Assembly: GCA_046081905.1 (NCBI GenBank)
Contig: JBJTWS010000188.1
Location: 1-6,777 of the forward strand
Source of the DNA: CBW1002 sp046081905
Lineage (GTDB): Bacteria > Cyanobacteriota > Cyanobacteriia > PCC-6307 > Cyanobiaceae
Reading direction: 5' to 3'
Length of the DNA: 6,777 nt
Each line of letters starts with the position of its first letter. The stretch's first letter is position 1. Positions 1 through 6,705 of the stretch are shown in pieces. Below the pieces are notes generated by a model, which worked only from the letters and a program-made list of their open reading frames with translations, was not told the origin of the DNA and did not search any database. Made by a program: the position numbers and the translations under genes.

Positions 1-1186
1 CATAGAGGCCGGGCTCCACCGTGAGCACCATGCCCGGTTCCAGGGCCACCGGATGCTCGCCGAGTCGGTAGGCGCCCACATCGTGCACATCCAGCCCCAG
101 CCAGTGGCCGGTGCGGTGCATGTAGAGGTGGCGGAAGGCGCCCTGCTCGATGATCCCGTCGATCTCGCCGCGCAGCAGACCCAGCTCCCGCAGGCCCTCC
201 ACCAGCACCCGCACCGCCCGCCCGTGCACCGCCTCGGCCGTGGCGGTGGGGGCTACAGCGGCCACCGCCGCCTCCTGGGCCGCCAGCACCAGCTCGTAGA
301 GGGCCTTCTGCTCGCCGCTGAAGCAACCGTTCACCGGGAAGGTGCGGGTGATGTCGCCGTTGTAGTAGTCGAGCAGGGAGCAGCCAGCATCGATCAGCAG
401 CAGGTCGCCGTCCTGGAGCGGATCGCTGTTGCTCGTGTAGTGCAGCACGCAGGCGTTGTCGCCGCCGGCCACGATCGAGCCGTAGGCGGGCCCGCGGGCC
501 CCCTGCTCGAGGAAATGCTGCTCGATCACGGCCTGCACCTGCCGCTCCGTGAGCCCGGGCCGGGCCACCTGCCGGGCCAGCTCATGGGCTTCGGCCGAGA
601 TCCGCGCCGCCTCCCGCAGGCTCTCCAGCTCCTCGGGGCCCTTGCGCAGCCGCAGCTCGTGCAGCAGCGGGCAGGGCGCCACCAGCCCCAGGGCCGCCGA
701 GCCGCTGCGGGGCGCGCGGTCGAGCTGCTGGCCCCAGGCCTGCAGCACCAGGGGCTCCACCGCCTGATGGCGCCCCACCCGGAAGGCGATCCCCTCCGCC
801 CCCTGCAGGTACTCGCCCAGCCGCTGGGCCAGCTCGCCGATCGGGTGGGCCCGGTCGGCGCCGTAGGCGGCCACCGCCCCCTCACAGCCCCAGCGGAAGC
901 CGTTCCACACCTCGGCGGCGGGATCCTTCGGCTCCACGAAGAGCACGAAGGGGCACTCCTGGCGATGGGGCAGGAACAGGGCCACCGCGCCCGGCTCATC
1001 AAAACCGGTGAGGTACCAGAAGTCGCTGTTCTGGCGGAAGCCGTGCTCCACGTCCGCGTGGTGCGTCACCAGGGGCGCGGCGGGAATCACGGCCGCCGCC
1101 CCGCCGAGGCGATGCAGGAAGCGCCCGCGCCGATCGGCGAACACCGCGGCATCGATCGGAGTCGGGAAGGCCGTGGGATGGGCCAT
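1..1186 (-). CDS. pepP: Xaa-Pro aminopeptidase (aminopeptidase P, M24B), 3' end beyond left edge
   Basis: This cytosolic metallopeptidase removes an N-terminal residue that precedes proline. Reading from the ATG at 1186-1184 gives 395 residues with no stop before the left edge. Residues 1-170 form the aminopeptidase P N-terminal domain, including the stretch NSDFWYLTGFDEP (53-65). The rest is the pita-bread M24 fold. Four of the five expected metal ligands are visible: Asp266 in LLIDAG, Asp278 in GDITRTFP, His361 in HRTGHWLGLDVHD and Glu391 in TVEPGLY. Their spacing closely matches E. coli PepP (about 440 residues). The fifth ligand, a C-terminal Glu, should lie off the window with the last few dozen residues. 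The ATG was chosen because it starts just before the family-like DAAVFADRR segment; no good Shine-Dalgarno precedes it. The gene is divergent from the CNNM-type gene. Family assignment is very secure; gene-level naming within M24B is slightly less so. Confidence 0.95.
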   Translation of the reverse strand, partial: MAHPTAFPTPIDAAVFADRRGRFLHRLGGAAAVIPAAPLVTHHADVEHGFRQNSDFWYLTGFDEPGAVALFLPHRQECPFVLFVEPKDPAAEVWNGFRWGCEGAVAAYGADRAHPIGELAQRLGEYLQGAEGIAFRVGRHQAVEPLVLQAWGQQLDRAPRSGSAALGLVAPCPLLHELRLRKGPEELESLREAARISAEAHELARQVARPGLTERQVQAVIEQHFLEQGARGPAYGSIVAGGDNACVLHYTSNSDPLQDGDLLLIDAGCSLLDYYNGDITRTFPVNGCFSGEQKALYELVLAAQEAAVAAVAPTATAEAVHGRAVRVLVEGLRELGLLRGEIDGIIEQGAFRHLYMHRTGHWLGLDVHDVGAYRLGEHPVALEPGMVLTVEPGLY

Positions 1187-1228
1187 GGCGGCGGGGCGGC
1201 GCGACGCAGCGACGATGGCACAGGCCGG

Positions 1229-1236
1229 TTTAATAC
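1229..1236. promoter_or_regulatory. Possible divergent promoter (AT-rich island, -10-like)
   Basis: TTTAATAC is the only AT-rich patch in the 157-base gap between the divergent genes. On the plus strand TTTAAT (1229-1234) matches the -10 consensus at 5 of 6 bases and would give a leader of about 100 bases for the CNNM-type gene. On the minus strand TATTAA (1235-1230) matches at 4 of 6 and would give a leader of about 37 bases for pepP. No recognisable -35 element is seen on either strand. The call rests on position and composition only. Confidence 0.3.
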
Positions 1237-1256
1237 TGAGAACCTCCCCGGGGCCT

Positions 1257-1303
1257 CCCCCGGTTTCCCTCCCCCCCTGTGGTCCCCCCCGCCGCCCTTG
1301 CCC
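1257..1303 (-). other. Canonical G-quadruplex motif (G-rich on minus strand, C-tracts on plus)
   Basis: Six C-tracts of three or more bases lie at 1257-1261, 1267-1269, 1271-1277, 1284-1290, 1295-1297 and 1301-1303. They are separated by loops of 5, 1, 6, 4 and 3 bases, so the minus strand fits the G3+N1-7 rule with two spare tracts. If the promoter at 1229-1236 drives the CNNM-type gene, the C-rich version falls in that gene's leader RNA. For pepP the G-rich strand lies upstream of the promoter. The base pattern is certain; any folding or regulatory role is inference, and G-tracts are not rare in such GC-rich DNA. Confidence 0.5.
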
Positions 1304-1343
1304 GCTCCACGGCCCCGGTTCCCAGGCCAGCCGCACCGAAAGG

Positions 1344-2357
1344 ATGAACGACTTTCTCGTCCTCGGTCTGCTGGTGGGGGTGATGCTGCTGGGGTCGGCG
1401 CTCTGCTCGGGCGTGGAGGCCGCCCTGCTCACCGTCAGCCCGATCCGGGTGCACGAACTGGCCAACCGGCCCCGACCCGCCGGAGGGGCCCGGCGCCTCG
1501 AGCAGCTGCGCAGCCGCATGGGCCGCACCCTGGCGGTGCTGGTGATCGCCAACAACACCTTCAACATCTTCGGCAGCCTGATGGTGGGCGGCTATGCCAG
1601 CGCGGTGTTCGCCCGCCAGGGGATCGGCGGCGCCATGCTCCCGATCTTCTCCGTGGGGCTCACCGTGCTGGTGATGCTGCTGGGGGAGATCCTGCCCAAG
1701 GCCTTCGGCAGCCGGCTCGCCCTGCCCATCTCCCTGGCCAGCGCCAACACCCTGGCCCTGGTGGTGCGGCTGATGCTGCCGCTGGTGCTGGTGCTGGAGC
1801 GGCTGCTGCCGGGCATCAACGCCGAGAACGAACTCAGCACCGATGAGGAGGAGATCCGCCTGCTGGCGCGGCTCGGCTCCCAGAAGGGGCAGATCGAGGC
1901 GGACGAGGCGGCGATGATCGCCAAGGTGTTCCAGCTCAACGACCTCACCGCCCGCGACCTGATGGTGCCCCGGGTGGCCGCCCCCACCCTGGCGGGTCAG
2001 GCGACCCTCGAGAGCCTGCGGCCCACCCTGCTGGCGAACCCCTCCTCCTGGTGGGTGGTGCTCGGCGAGGAGGTGGACGAGGTGCTGGGGGTGGCGAACC
2101 GCGAGCGGCTGCTCAGCGCCCTGCTGCAGCACGAGCAGGCGATGACGGCGGTGAAACTGTGCGAACCGGTGGAGTACGTGCCGGAGATGATCCGCGCCGA
2201 TCGTCTGCTCACCGGATTCCGCCGCAACAGCAGCGGCATCAAGGTGGTGGTGGACGAATTCGGGGGCTTCGTGGGGGTGATCGGCGCCGAGGCGGTGCTG
2301 GCGGTGCTGGCGGGCTGGTGGCGGCGGCCCCAGCCGGCGCCGGAGGAGCAGCCATGA
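1344..2357 (+). CDS. CNNM/DUF21-CBS transmembrane protein (HlyC/CorC-like, lacks the CorC_HlyC C-terminal domain)
   Basis: The product is a 337-residue inner-membrane protein of the CNNM (DUF21) family. Members have been linked to Mg2+ or Co2+ transport or homeostasis; the substrate here is unknown. Residues 1-155 hold the DUF21 domain: a first helix (about 3-21), the signature SGVEAALLTVSP (22-33), a second hydrophobic stretch (about 62-90), a third (about 98-117) running into GEILPKAFG (114-122), and a fourth (about 127-155). Next come a conserved linker with DLMVPR (205-210) and a CBS pair ending in VVDEFGGFVGVI (302-313). The protein stops soon after, so the CorC_HlyC domain of longer relatives (about 420-450 residues) is absent. 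The reading frame extends upstream to 1008, but the ATG at 1344 begins the hydrophobic N-terminus typical of the family. AAAGG directly abuts it, too close for a normal ribosome site. The stop codon overlaps the next gene's start (ATGA). Confidence 0.9.
   Translation: MNDFLVLGLLVGVMLLGSALCSGVEAALLTVSPIRVHELANRPRPAGGARRLEQLRSRMGRTLAVLVIANNTFNIFGSLMVGGYASAVFARQGIGGAMLPIFSVGLTVLVMLLGEILPKAFGSRLALPISLASANTLALVVRLMLPLVLVLERLLPGINAENELSTDEEEIRLLARLGSQKGQIEADEAAMIAKVFQLNDLTARDLMVPRVAAPTLAGQATLESLRPTLLANPSSWWVVLGEEVDEVLGVANRERLLSALLQHEQAMTAVKLCEPVEYVPEMIRADRLLTGFRRNSSGIKVVVDEFGGFVGVIGAEAVLAVLAGWWRRPQPAPEEQP
2342..2346 (+). promoter_or_regulatory. Shine-Dalgarno site GGAGG for the GTPase gene
   Basis: GGAGG lies seven bases before the ATG at 2354, inside the last codons of the CNNM-type gene. 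It supports 2354 as the start even though the frame is open further upstream, and suggests direct initiation as well as translational coupling at the ATGA overlap. It is the only clear Shine-Dalgarno sequence with good spacing among the genes here. Confidence 0.75.
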
Positions 2358-3709
2358 CCGCAGCGCCCCCGCCGCCCCGGGAACGCAGCCGCGTATCCCC
2401 GCCGCCCACCGCCGAGCGGTGCCGGCTGCTGCTGCGCCGCTGGCGGGCCGAGCTCTCCCTCAGCGCCCGCGAACAGGCCCTGCTGGGGCCGGAGCTCGCG
2501 GGGCTCGACCGGCAGCTGGCGCGCCTCGAGGAGTGCCGCCCCCGCCTGGCGGTGTTCGGCCGGGTGGGGGTGGGCAAATCGAGCCTGCTCAACGCCCTGC
2601 TGGGGGAGGAGGCCTTCGCCACGGACGTGGCCCACGGCTGCACCCGCCGCCAGGAGAGCCGCCCCTGGAGCGAGGCGATCCCGGGCCTGGCGGGCATCGA
2701 CCTGGTGGACACCCCCGGCATCGATGAGATCGCCGCCGAGGGGCGTGCCCGGCTGGCGGCACGCCTGGCCCTCGGAGCCGACCTGGTGCTGCTGGTGCTC
2801 GACGGCGACCTCACCAGCGTGGAACTGGAGGCGCTCGAGCCGCTGCTGGCCAGCGGCAAGCCGGTGCTGCTGGTGCTGAACCGCTGCGACTGCTGGCCCG
2901 AGGCGGAGCGCGACGCCCTGCTGGCCAGCATCCGCCGCCGCCTGCCGCCGGCCGCCGGGGGCCTGGTGCCGATCGCGGTGGCCGCGGCGCCGCGGCGTCC
3001 GCGGCTGCTGCCCGATGGCCGGGTGCGCAGCCAACGGGTGGCGGCGGAGGTGGAGCCGCTGCGCAGCGCCCTGCGGCAGCTGCTATCGGAGCACGGGCCC
3101 CTGCTGCTCGGGCTCAACGCCCTGCGGGCCGCGGATCGCTTCAGCCAGAGCCTCCATGCCCACCGGCTGCGGCAGGGCCGCCGCCACGCCCAGACCCTGA
3201 TCGGCCGCTTCGCCGCCCTCAAGGCCACCGGGGTGGCCGCCAACCCGCTGCTGCTGCTCGATCTGGCCGGCGGCCTCGCCTGCGACACGGCCCTGGTGCT
3301 GCAGCTCTGCCAGCTCTACGGGCTGCCCATGACCAGCCAGGGCGCCCGCCAGCTGCTCACGCGGCTCTCGGGCCACAACGCCCTGCTGGGGGGCGCCCAG
3401 CTGGCCCTGCAGCTGCTGCTGGGCGGGGTGCGGCAGCTGCTGCTGCTGGCCGCCCCCCTCAGCGGCGGCCTCACCCTGGCACCAGCGGCCCCGGTGGCCC
3501 TGGCGCAGGCCGCCCTGGCCGTGCACACCACCCGCCGCACCGGCCGGCTGGCGGCGGCCGAACTGCTGCGCAGCGCCAGTGGCGCCGGCCGGCCCGGGGC
3601 CCTGTTGCAAAGGCTCTGCGGCCAGGATCCGGAGGTGCGCCGCTGGCTGGCCTGCTGGCAGCAGGCGCCGGTGGCCCTGCCGCCGCGCCCCGCCAGCCTG
3701 CTGCCCTGA
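2354..3709 (+). CDS. Era/TrmE-like GTPase with DUF697-type hydrophobic C-terminus
   Basis: The product is a 451-residue protein with an N-terminal P-loop GTPase domain and a hydrophobic C-terminal half. The G1 motif is GRVGVGKSS (69-77), the likely G2 threonine is Thr97, G3 is DTPG (119-122), and G4 is NRCD (176-179), with Arg where NKxD has Lys. An Ala/Pro/Arg-rich N-terminus with a helical stretch (about 20-62) precedes the GTPase. The C-terminal region contains hydrophobic segments around 295-318 and 345-390 and resembles the DUF697/YcjF-type region of cyanobacterial GTPases, implying membrane association. The cellular role is unknown. Translation is probably coupled to the CNNM-type gene through the ATGA overlap, which hints at a shared membrane task, but this is inference from position. 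The GTPase call is very secure; the DUF697 label is by resemblance. Confidence 0.87.
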   Translation: MTAAPPPPRERSRVSPPPTAERCRLLLRRWRAELSLSAREQALLGPELAGLDRQLARLEECRPRLAVFGRVGVGKSSLLNALLGEEAFATDVAHGCTRRQESRPWSEAIPGLAGIDLVDTPGIDEIAAEGRARLAARLALGADLVLLVLDGDLTSVELEALEPLLASGKPVLLVLNRCDCWPEAERDALLASIRRRLPPAAGGLVPIAVAAAPRRPRLLPDGRVRSQRVAAEVEPLRSALRQLLSEHGPLLLGLNALRAADRFSQSLHAHRLRQGRRHAQTLIGRFAALKATGVAANPLLLLDLAGGLACDTALVLQLCQLYGLPMTSQGARQLLTRLSGHNALLGGAQLALQLLLGGVRQLLLLAAPLSGGLTLAPAAPVALAQAALAVHTTRRTGRLAAAELLRSASGAGRPGALLQRLCGQDPEVRRWLACWQQAPVALPPRPASLLP

Positions 3710-3717
3710 GGGTCGCC

Positions 3718-4299
3718 ATGGCCGCCATCGCCCTGTTCGGCACCAGCGCCGATCCGCCCACGCTGGGGCACCGGGCCCTGCTGGAGGGCCTGCTCACCCT
3801 CTACCCGCGGGTGGCCACCTGGGCCAGCGACAACCCGCTCAAACAGCACGCAGCGCCCCTGCCCGTGCGCTCGGAGCTACTGGGAACCCTGGTGGCGGCG
3901 ATCGGCGATCCGCGGCTGGAGCACCGCCAGGAGCTCAGCAGTCCCTGGACGATCGAGACGCTCCAGCGGGCCGCCGAACGCTGGCCGGAGCACACCCTGG
4001 TGTTCGTGGTGGGCAGCGACCTGGTGCCCCAGATCCCCCGCTGGCGCTCCGCCGAGGCGATCCTGGCCCGCTGCCGCCTGGCTGTGGCCCCCCGCCAGGG
4101 CTGGCCGCTGCAACCCCACGACCTGGAGGCCCTGCGGCAGCGGGGCGCCCGGATCGATCCCCTGCCGCTCTGGATTCCCGCCACCGCCAGCTCGGCGGTG
4201 CGGCATGTGGCCGATCCCGCCCAGGTGCCGTCCGAGCTGCGGCCCCTGCTGCTGCAGCACAATCTCTACGGCTTCGGCGGCCGCCCCACCTCCTCCTGA
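3718..4299 (+). CDS. nadD: Nicotinate-nucleotide adenylyltransferase
   Basis: This cytosolic enzyme joins nicotinate mononucleotide and ATP to give deamido-NAD+ (NaAD) plus pyrophosphate, the penultimate step of NAD+ synthesis. The 193-residue product has the usual length. It shows the nucleotidyltransferase signature as GTSADPPTLGH (8-18; usual form GGTFDPxHxGH), SPWTIETL (75-82), GSDLVPQIPRW (99-109) and the ATP-binding TASSAVR (156-162; usual form SSTxxR). The changes from textbook motifs are conservative. The ATG starts right before the beta strand leading into the signature, and GAGGG overlapping the previous stop codon lies five bases upstream as a modest ribosome site. It follows the GTPase gene by 8 bases and precedes nadE by 7, so it is almost certainly in one transcript with nadE, which uses its product. 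Confidence 0.93.
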   Translation: MAAIALFGTSADPPTLGHRALLEGLLTLYPRVATWASDNPLKQHAAPLPVRSELLGTLVAAIGDPRLEHRQELSSPWTIETLQRAAERWPEHTLVFVVGSDLVPQIPRWRSAEAILARCRLAVAPRQGWPLQPHDLEALRQRGARIDPLPLWIPATASSAVRHVADPAQVPSELRPLLLQHNLYGFGGRPTSS

Positions 4300-4306
4300 A
4301 GCCCCC

Positions 4307-5992
4307 ATGCGCCTCGCCCTGGCCCAGATCGATCCCCTCGTGGGGGACCTGCCGGGCAACGGCGAGCGGATCCTGGCGGCCTGCCGCGAGGCGGCGGCCG
4401 GCGGGGCGGAGCTGGTGCTCACCCCGGAGCTCTCCCTCTGGGGCTACCCGCCCCGCGACCTGCTGATGCGGCCCAGGCTGCTGGCGCGGCAGCAGGAGGT
4501 GCTCGATCAGCTCGCCGCCGCCCTGCCCCCTTCCCTGGCGGTGCTGGTGGGCGTGGTGGAGCCGGCGGCCGCCGGGGCGCCGGGCCTCCGCAACGCCCTG
4601 GCCCTGGTGGAGCCCGGCGGCTGGCGCATCGTGGCCCGCAAGCGGCTGCTGCCCACCTACGACGTCTTCGACGAGCGGCGCTATTTCCAGGCCGGCGAGG
4701 AGGCCGCGGTGCTGGAGTTGGCCAGCGGCGGGCGCACCTGGCGGCTCGGCCTCACCATCTGCGAAGACCTCTGGGTGGAGGAGGAGCTGCTGGGCCACCC
4801 CCTCAGCGGCGTCGATCCGATCGCGGCCCTGCAGGGGCAGCACCTCGATCTGCTGCTGAACCTCTCCGCCTCCCCCTTCGGCCAGGGGAAGCTGGCCCTG
4901 CGCCAGGACCTGGCGGCCCGGGCAGCCCGCCGGCTGGGCTGCGCGGTGGTGTACGTGAACCAGGTGGGCGGCAACGACGAGCTGGTCTTCGACGGGATGA
5001 GCTTCGTGGTGGATGCCGCCGGCAGCCTGGTGGCCCGCCTGCCCTGCGCCCGCGAAGCCCTGGGTTTCTGGAATGCCGGCGGGTCCACCAGCCCCGCCGC
5101 GATCCCTCCGGCGCCGGAGCGGCTGGAGCAGATCCTGCGGGTGCTGGTGCTGGGGGTGCGCGACTACGCCGCCAAGTGCGGCTTCCACCAGGCCCTGCTG
5201 GGCTTGAGCGGCGGCATAGATTCGGCCCTGGTGGCGGTGATCGCCGCCGCAGCCCTCGGCCCGCAGCAGGTGCGGGCCCTGCGGATGCCTTCGCCCTGGA
5301 GTTCGGCCGGCTCCCTGAGCGATGCCGAGGCCCTGGCCGAGCGGCTGGGGATCGGCACCAGCACCCTGGCGATCGAGCCGCTGATGGGGGGGTTCGCCAC
5401 CCTGCTGGAGCCGGCCCTGGAGGGTCCCCCGGCGGGGCTCACGGCGGAGAACCTGCAGTCGCGGATCCGCGGCACGCTGCTGATGGCGGTGGCCAACCAG
5501 GAGGGGCGGCTGCTGCTCTCCACCGGCAACAAGTCGGAGCTGGCGGTGGGCTACTGCACCCTCTACGGCGACATGAACGGCGGCCTGGCCGTGATCGGCG
5601 ATCTCTACAAGAGCACCGTGTTCGCCCTCTGCGAGTGGCTCGACAGCCCCGCCGCCGGGAGCTGCCGCCGGGAGCTGGGCCTGCCGGCCAGCGGCGAGCT
5701 GGTGGGGGAGGCGATCCGCCGCAAACCCCCCAGCGCCGAGCTCCGCCCCGACCAGCGCGACACCGACTCCCTGCCCGACTACGCCGTGCTGGATCCGCTG
5801 CTGAAGGCCTACATCGAGCAGATGCGCACGCCGGAGGAACTGATCGCGGCCGGCGCCGAGCCCGCCCTGGCCGAGCGGGTATACCGGCTGCTGCGGGTGG
5901 CGGAATTCAAGCGCCGCCAGGCCGCACCCCTGCTGAAGGTGAGCAGCCGGGCCTTCGGCAGCGGCTGGCGCATGCCGATCGCCGCCGGCTAA
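4307..5992 (+). CDS. nadE: Glutamine-dependent NAD+ synthetase
   Basis: This enzyme catalyses the last step of NAD+ synthesis: NaAD is amidated using ATP, with ammonia released from glutamine. The 561-residue product is full length for the two-domain form. The N-terminal nitrilase-type amidase (about 1-260) carries the triad Glu41 (TPELSLWGYPPRD), Lys112 (ARKRLLPTYDVFDERRYF) and Cys152 (TICEDLW). The C-terminal synthetase (about 270-561) has the PP-loop SGGIDS (301-306), STGNKSELAVGYCTLYGD (405-422), DLYKSTV (432-438) and KPPSAELRPDQRDTDSLPDY (473-492). The start is fixed by the classic MRLALAQIDPLVGD opening, although the frame is open upstream and no Shine-Dalgarno is present, so translation may depend on readthrough from nadD. 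No catalytic residue is missing. This gene supplies the cofactor used by NAD enzymes such as the broken ald downstream. Confidence 0.97.
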   Translation: MRLALAQIDPLVGDLPGNGERILAACREAAAGGAELVLTPELSLWGYPPRDLLMRPRLLARQQEVLDQLAAALPPSLAVLVGVVEPAAAGAPGLRNALALVEPGGWRIVARKRLLPTYDVFDERRYFQAGEEAAVLELASGGRTWRLGLTICEDLWVEEELLGHPLSGVDPIAALQGQHLDLLLNLSASPFGQGKLALRQDLAARAARRLGCAVVYVNQVGGNDELVFDGMSFVVDAAGSLVARLPCAREALGFWNAGGSTSPAAIPPAPERLEQILRVLVLGVRDYAAKCGFHQALLGLSGGIDSALVAVIAAAALGPQQVRALRMPSPWSSAGSLSDAEALAERLGIGTSTLAIEPLMGGFATLLEPALEGPPAGLTAENLQSRIRGTLLMAVANQEGRLLLSTGNKSELAVGYCTLYGDMNGGLAVIGDLYKSTVFALCEWLDSPAAGSCRRELGLPASGELVGEAIRRKPPSAELRPDQRDTDSLPDYAVLDPLLKAYIEQMRTPEELIAAGAEPALAERVYRLLRVAEFKRRQAAPLLKVSSRAFGSGWRMPIAAG

Positions 5993-6087
5993 GGCTCCCC
6001 TGGCGGCAGGAAACGCTCACGGCGGGGCAATCCGTGGCGGTTGGCGCGCAGCCTCGCCAATCTGGAGCGAGCCCTACCCCGCGGTCC
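5993..6087. other. Spacer between nadE and the ald remnant
   Basis: These 95 bases hold no open reading frame I can support, no T-run terminator and no clear promoter. A short inverted pair, CTCGC (6053-6057) and GCGAG (6067-6071), is too weak to call a terminator. Whether ald had its own promoter or was read through from nadE cannot be decided here. Confidence 0.5.
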
Positions 6088-6705
6088 ATGACAGCACCCG
6101 GCCTGACGGCCCCGATGGCCAGCATCGGTGTGCCCACGGAAATCAAGCGGGATGAGCAGCGGGTGGCGCTCAGCCCCGATGGGGTGCGGGAGCTGGTGGG
6201 GCAGGGGATGGAGGTGCGAGTGCAGGAGGGGGCGGGCCTCGGGGCCGGCCTCTCCGACGACGACTACGCCGCCGCCGGCGCCCGGCTGGTGAGCTGCGAG
6301 GAGGCCTGGGGCGCCCACCTGGTGGTGAAGGTGAAGGAGCCGCAGCCGGAGGAATTCCGCTACCTGCGCAGCGATCTGGTGCTGTTCACCTACCTGCACC
6401 TGGCCGCCTACCCGGAGGTGGGCGAAGCCCTGCTGGAGGCGGGCACCACCGCGGTGGCCTACTAAACCGTGCAGCTCGAGGACGGCAGCCTGCCCCTGCT
6501 GGCCCCGATGAGCGAGATCGCCGGCCGCATCGCCGCCCAGGTGGGCGCCCATCTGCTCGAGAAACCCCACGGCGGTCGCGGCATCCTGATGGGCGGCTGC
6601 ACCGGGGTGCGGCCGGCGCGGGTGGTGGTGCTCGGCGCCGGCACCGTGGGCTGGAATGCCGCCCGCATCGCCGCCGCCATGGATGCGGAGGTGTTTCTGC
6701 TCGAC
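6088..6705 (+). pseudogene. ald: Alanine dehydrogenase remnant, nonsense codon plus 3' truncation
   Basis: The intact enzyme converts L-alanine and NAD+ to pyruvate, ammonia and NADH. Numbering from the ATG at 6088, the remnant shows IGVPTEIKRDEQRVALSPDG (13-32) with the pyruvate-binding Arg25, the VKVKEP segment with Lys83, and the catalytic His104 in FTYLHLAA. Codon 126 (6463-6465) is TAA, where the family has Glu in AYETV. The same frame then continues family-like through LLAPMSEIAGR, EKPHGGRGILMGGCTGVRP and the Rossmann loop GAGTVG (183-188) to VFLLD. It leaves homology at about 6705, some 206 codons into a family of about 370. The catalytic Asp of the second half is lost. The ATG at 6115 (MASIGVP) is an equally good start; neither has a Shine-Dalgarno. 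No other indel is visible, so the decay looks recent. An assembly error at either lesion is possible. Confidence 0.85.
6463..6465 (+). other. ald: In-frame TAA nonsense codon in ald
   Basis: The codon after GCC TAC is TAA, and the next codons (ACC GTG CAG CTC GAG) continue the conserved alanine dehydrogenase sequence in the same frame. The expected residue is Glu, so a single G-to-T change from GAA explains it. A GTG at 6469 could allow reinitiation, but the resulting piece would still lack the substrate-binding N-terminus. Confidence 0.85.

Noticed and set aside
1246..1253. Palindrome CCCCGGGG near the putative promoter
   Set aside because: An eight-base G/C palindrome is expected by chance in such GC-rich DNA, and no second copy is seen in the intergenic region to suggest an operator.
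53..1846. Long plus-strand open frame of 597 codons
   Set aside because: It lies antisense to pepP and then out of frame within the CNNM-type gene. The product is low-complexity (His, Gln, Pro, Arg rich) with no family motifs, as expected for shadow frames in very GC-rich DNA.
1997..3288. Minus-strand open frames opposite the CNNM-type and GTPase genes
   Set aside because: They are Gln/Arg/Ser-rich shadows of well-supported sense genes, with no motifs of their own.
3710..3717. Search for a riboswitch or separate promoter before nadD
   Set aside because: The gap to the preceding gene is only eight bases, leaving no room for one, and no structured element stands out.
3935..5188. Minus-strand open frame of 417 codons opposite nadD and nadE
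   Set aside because: Both sense genes show complete conserved motifs. The antisense product is compositionally biased and has no recognisable domain.
6053..6071. Possible hairpin in the nadE-ald spacer as a terminator
   Set aside because: The stem is only five pairs with a nine-base loop and no following T-run.
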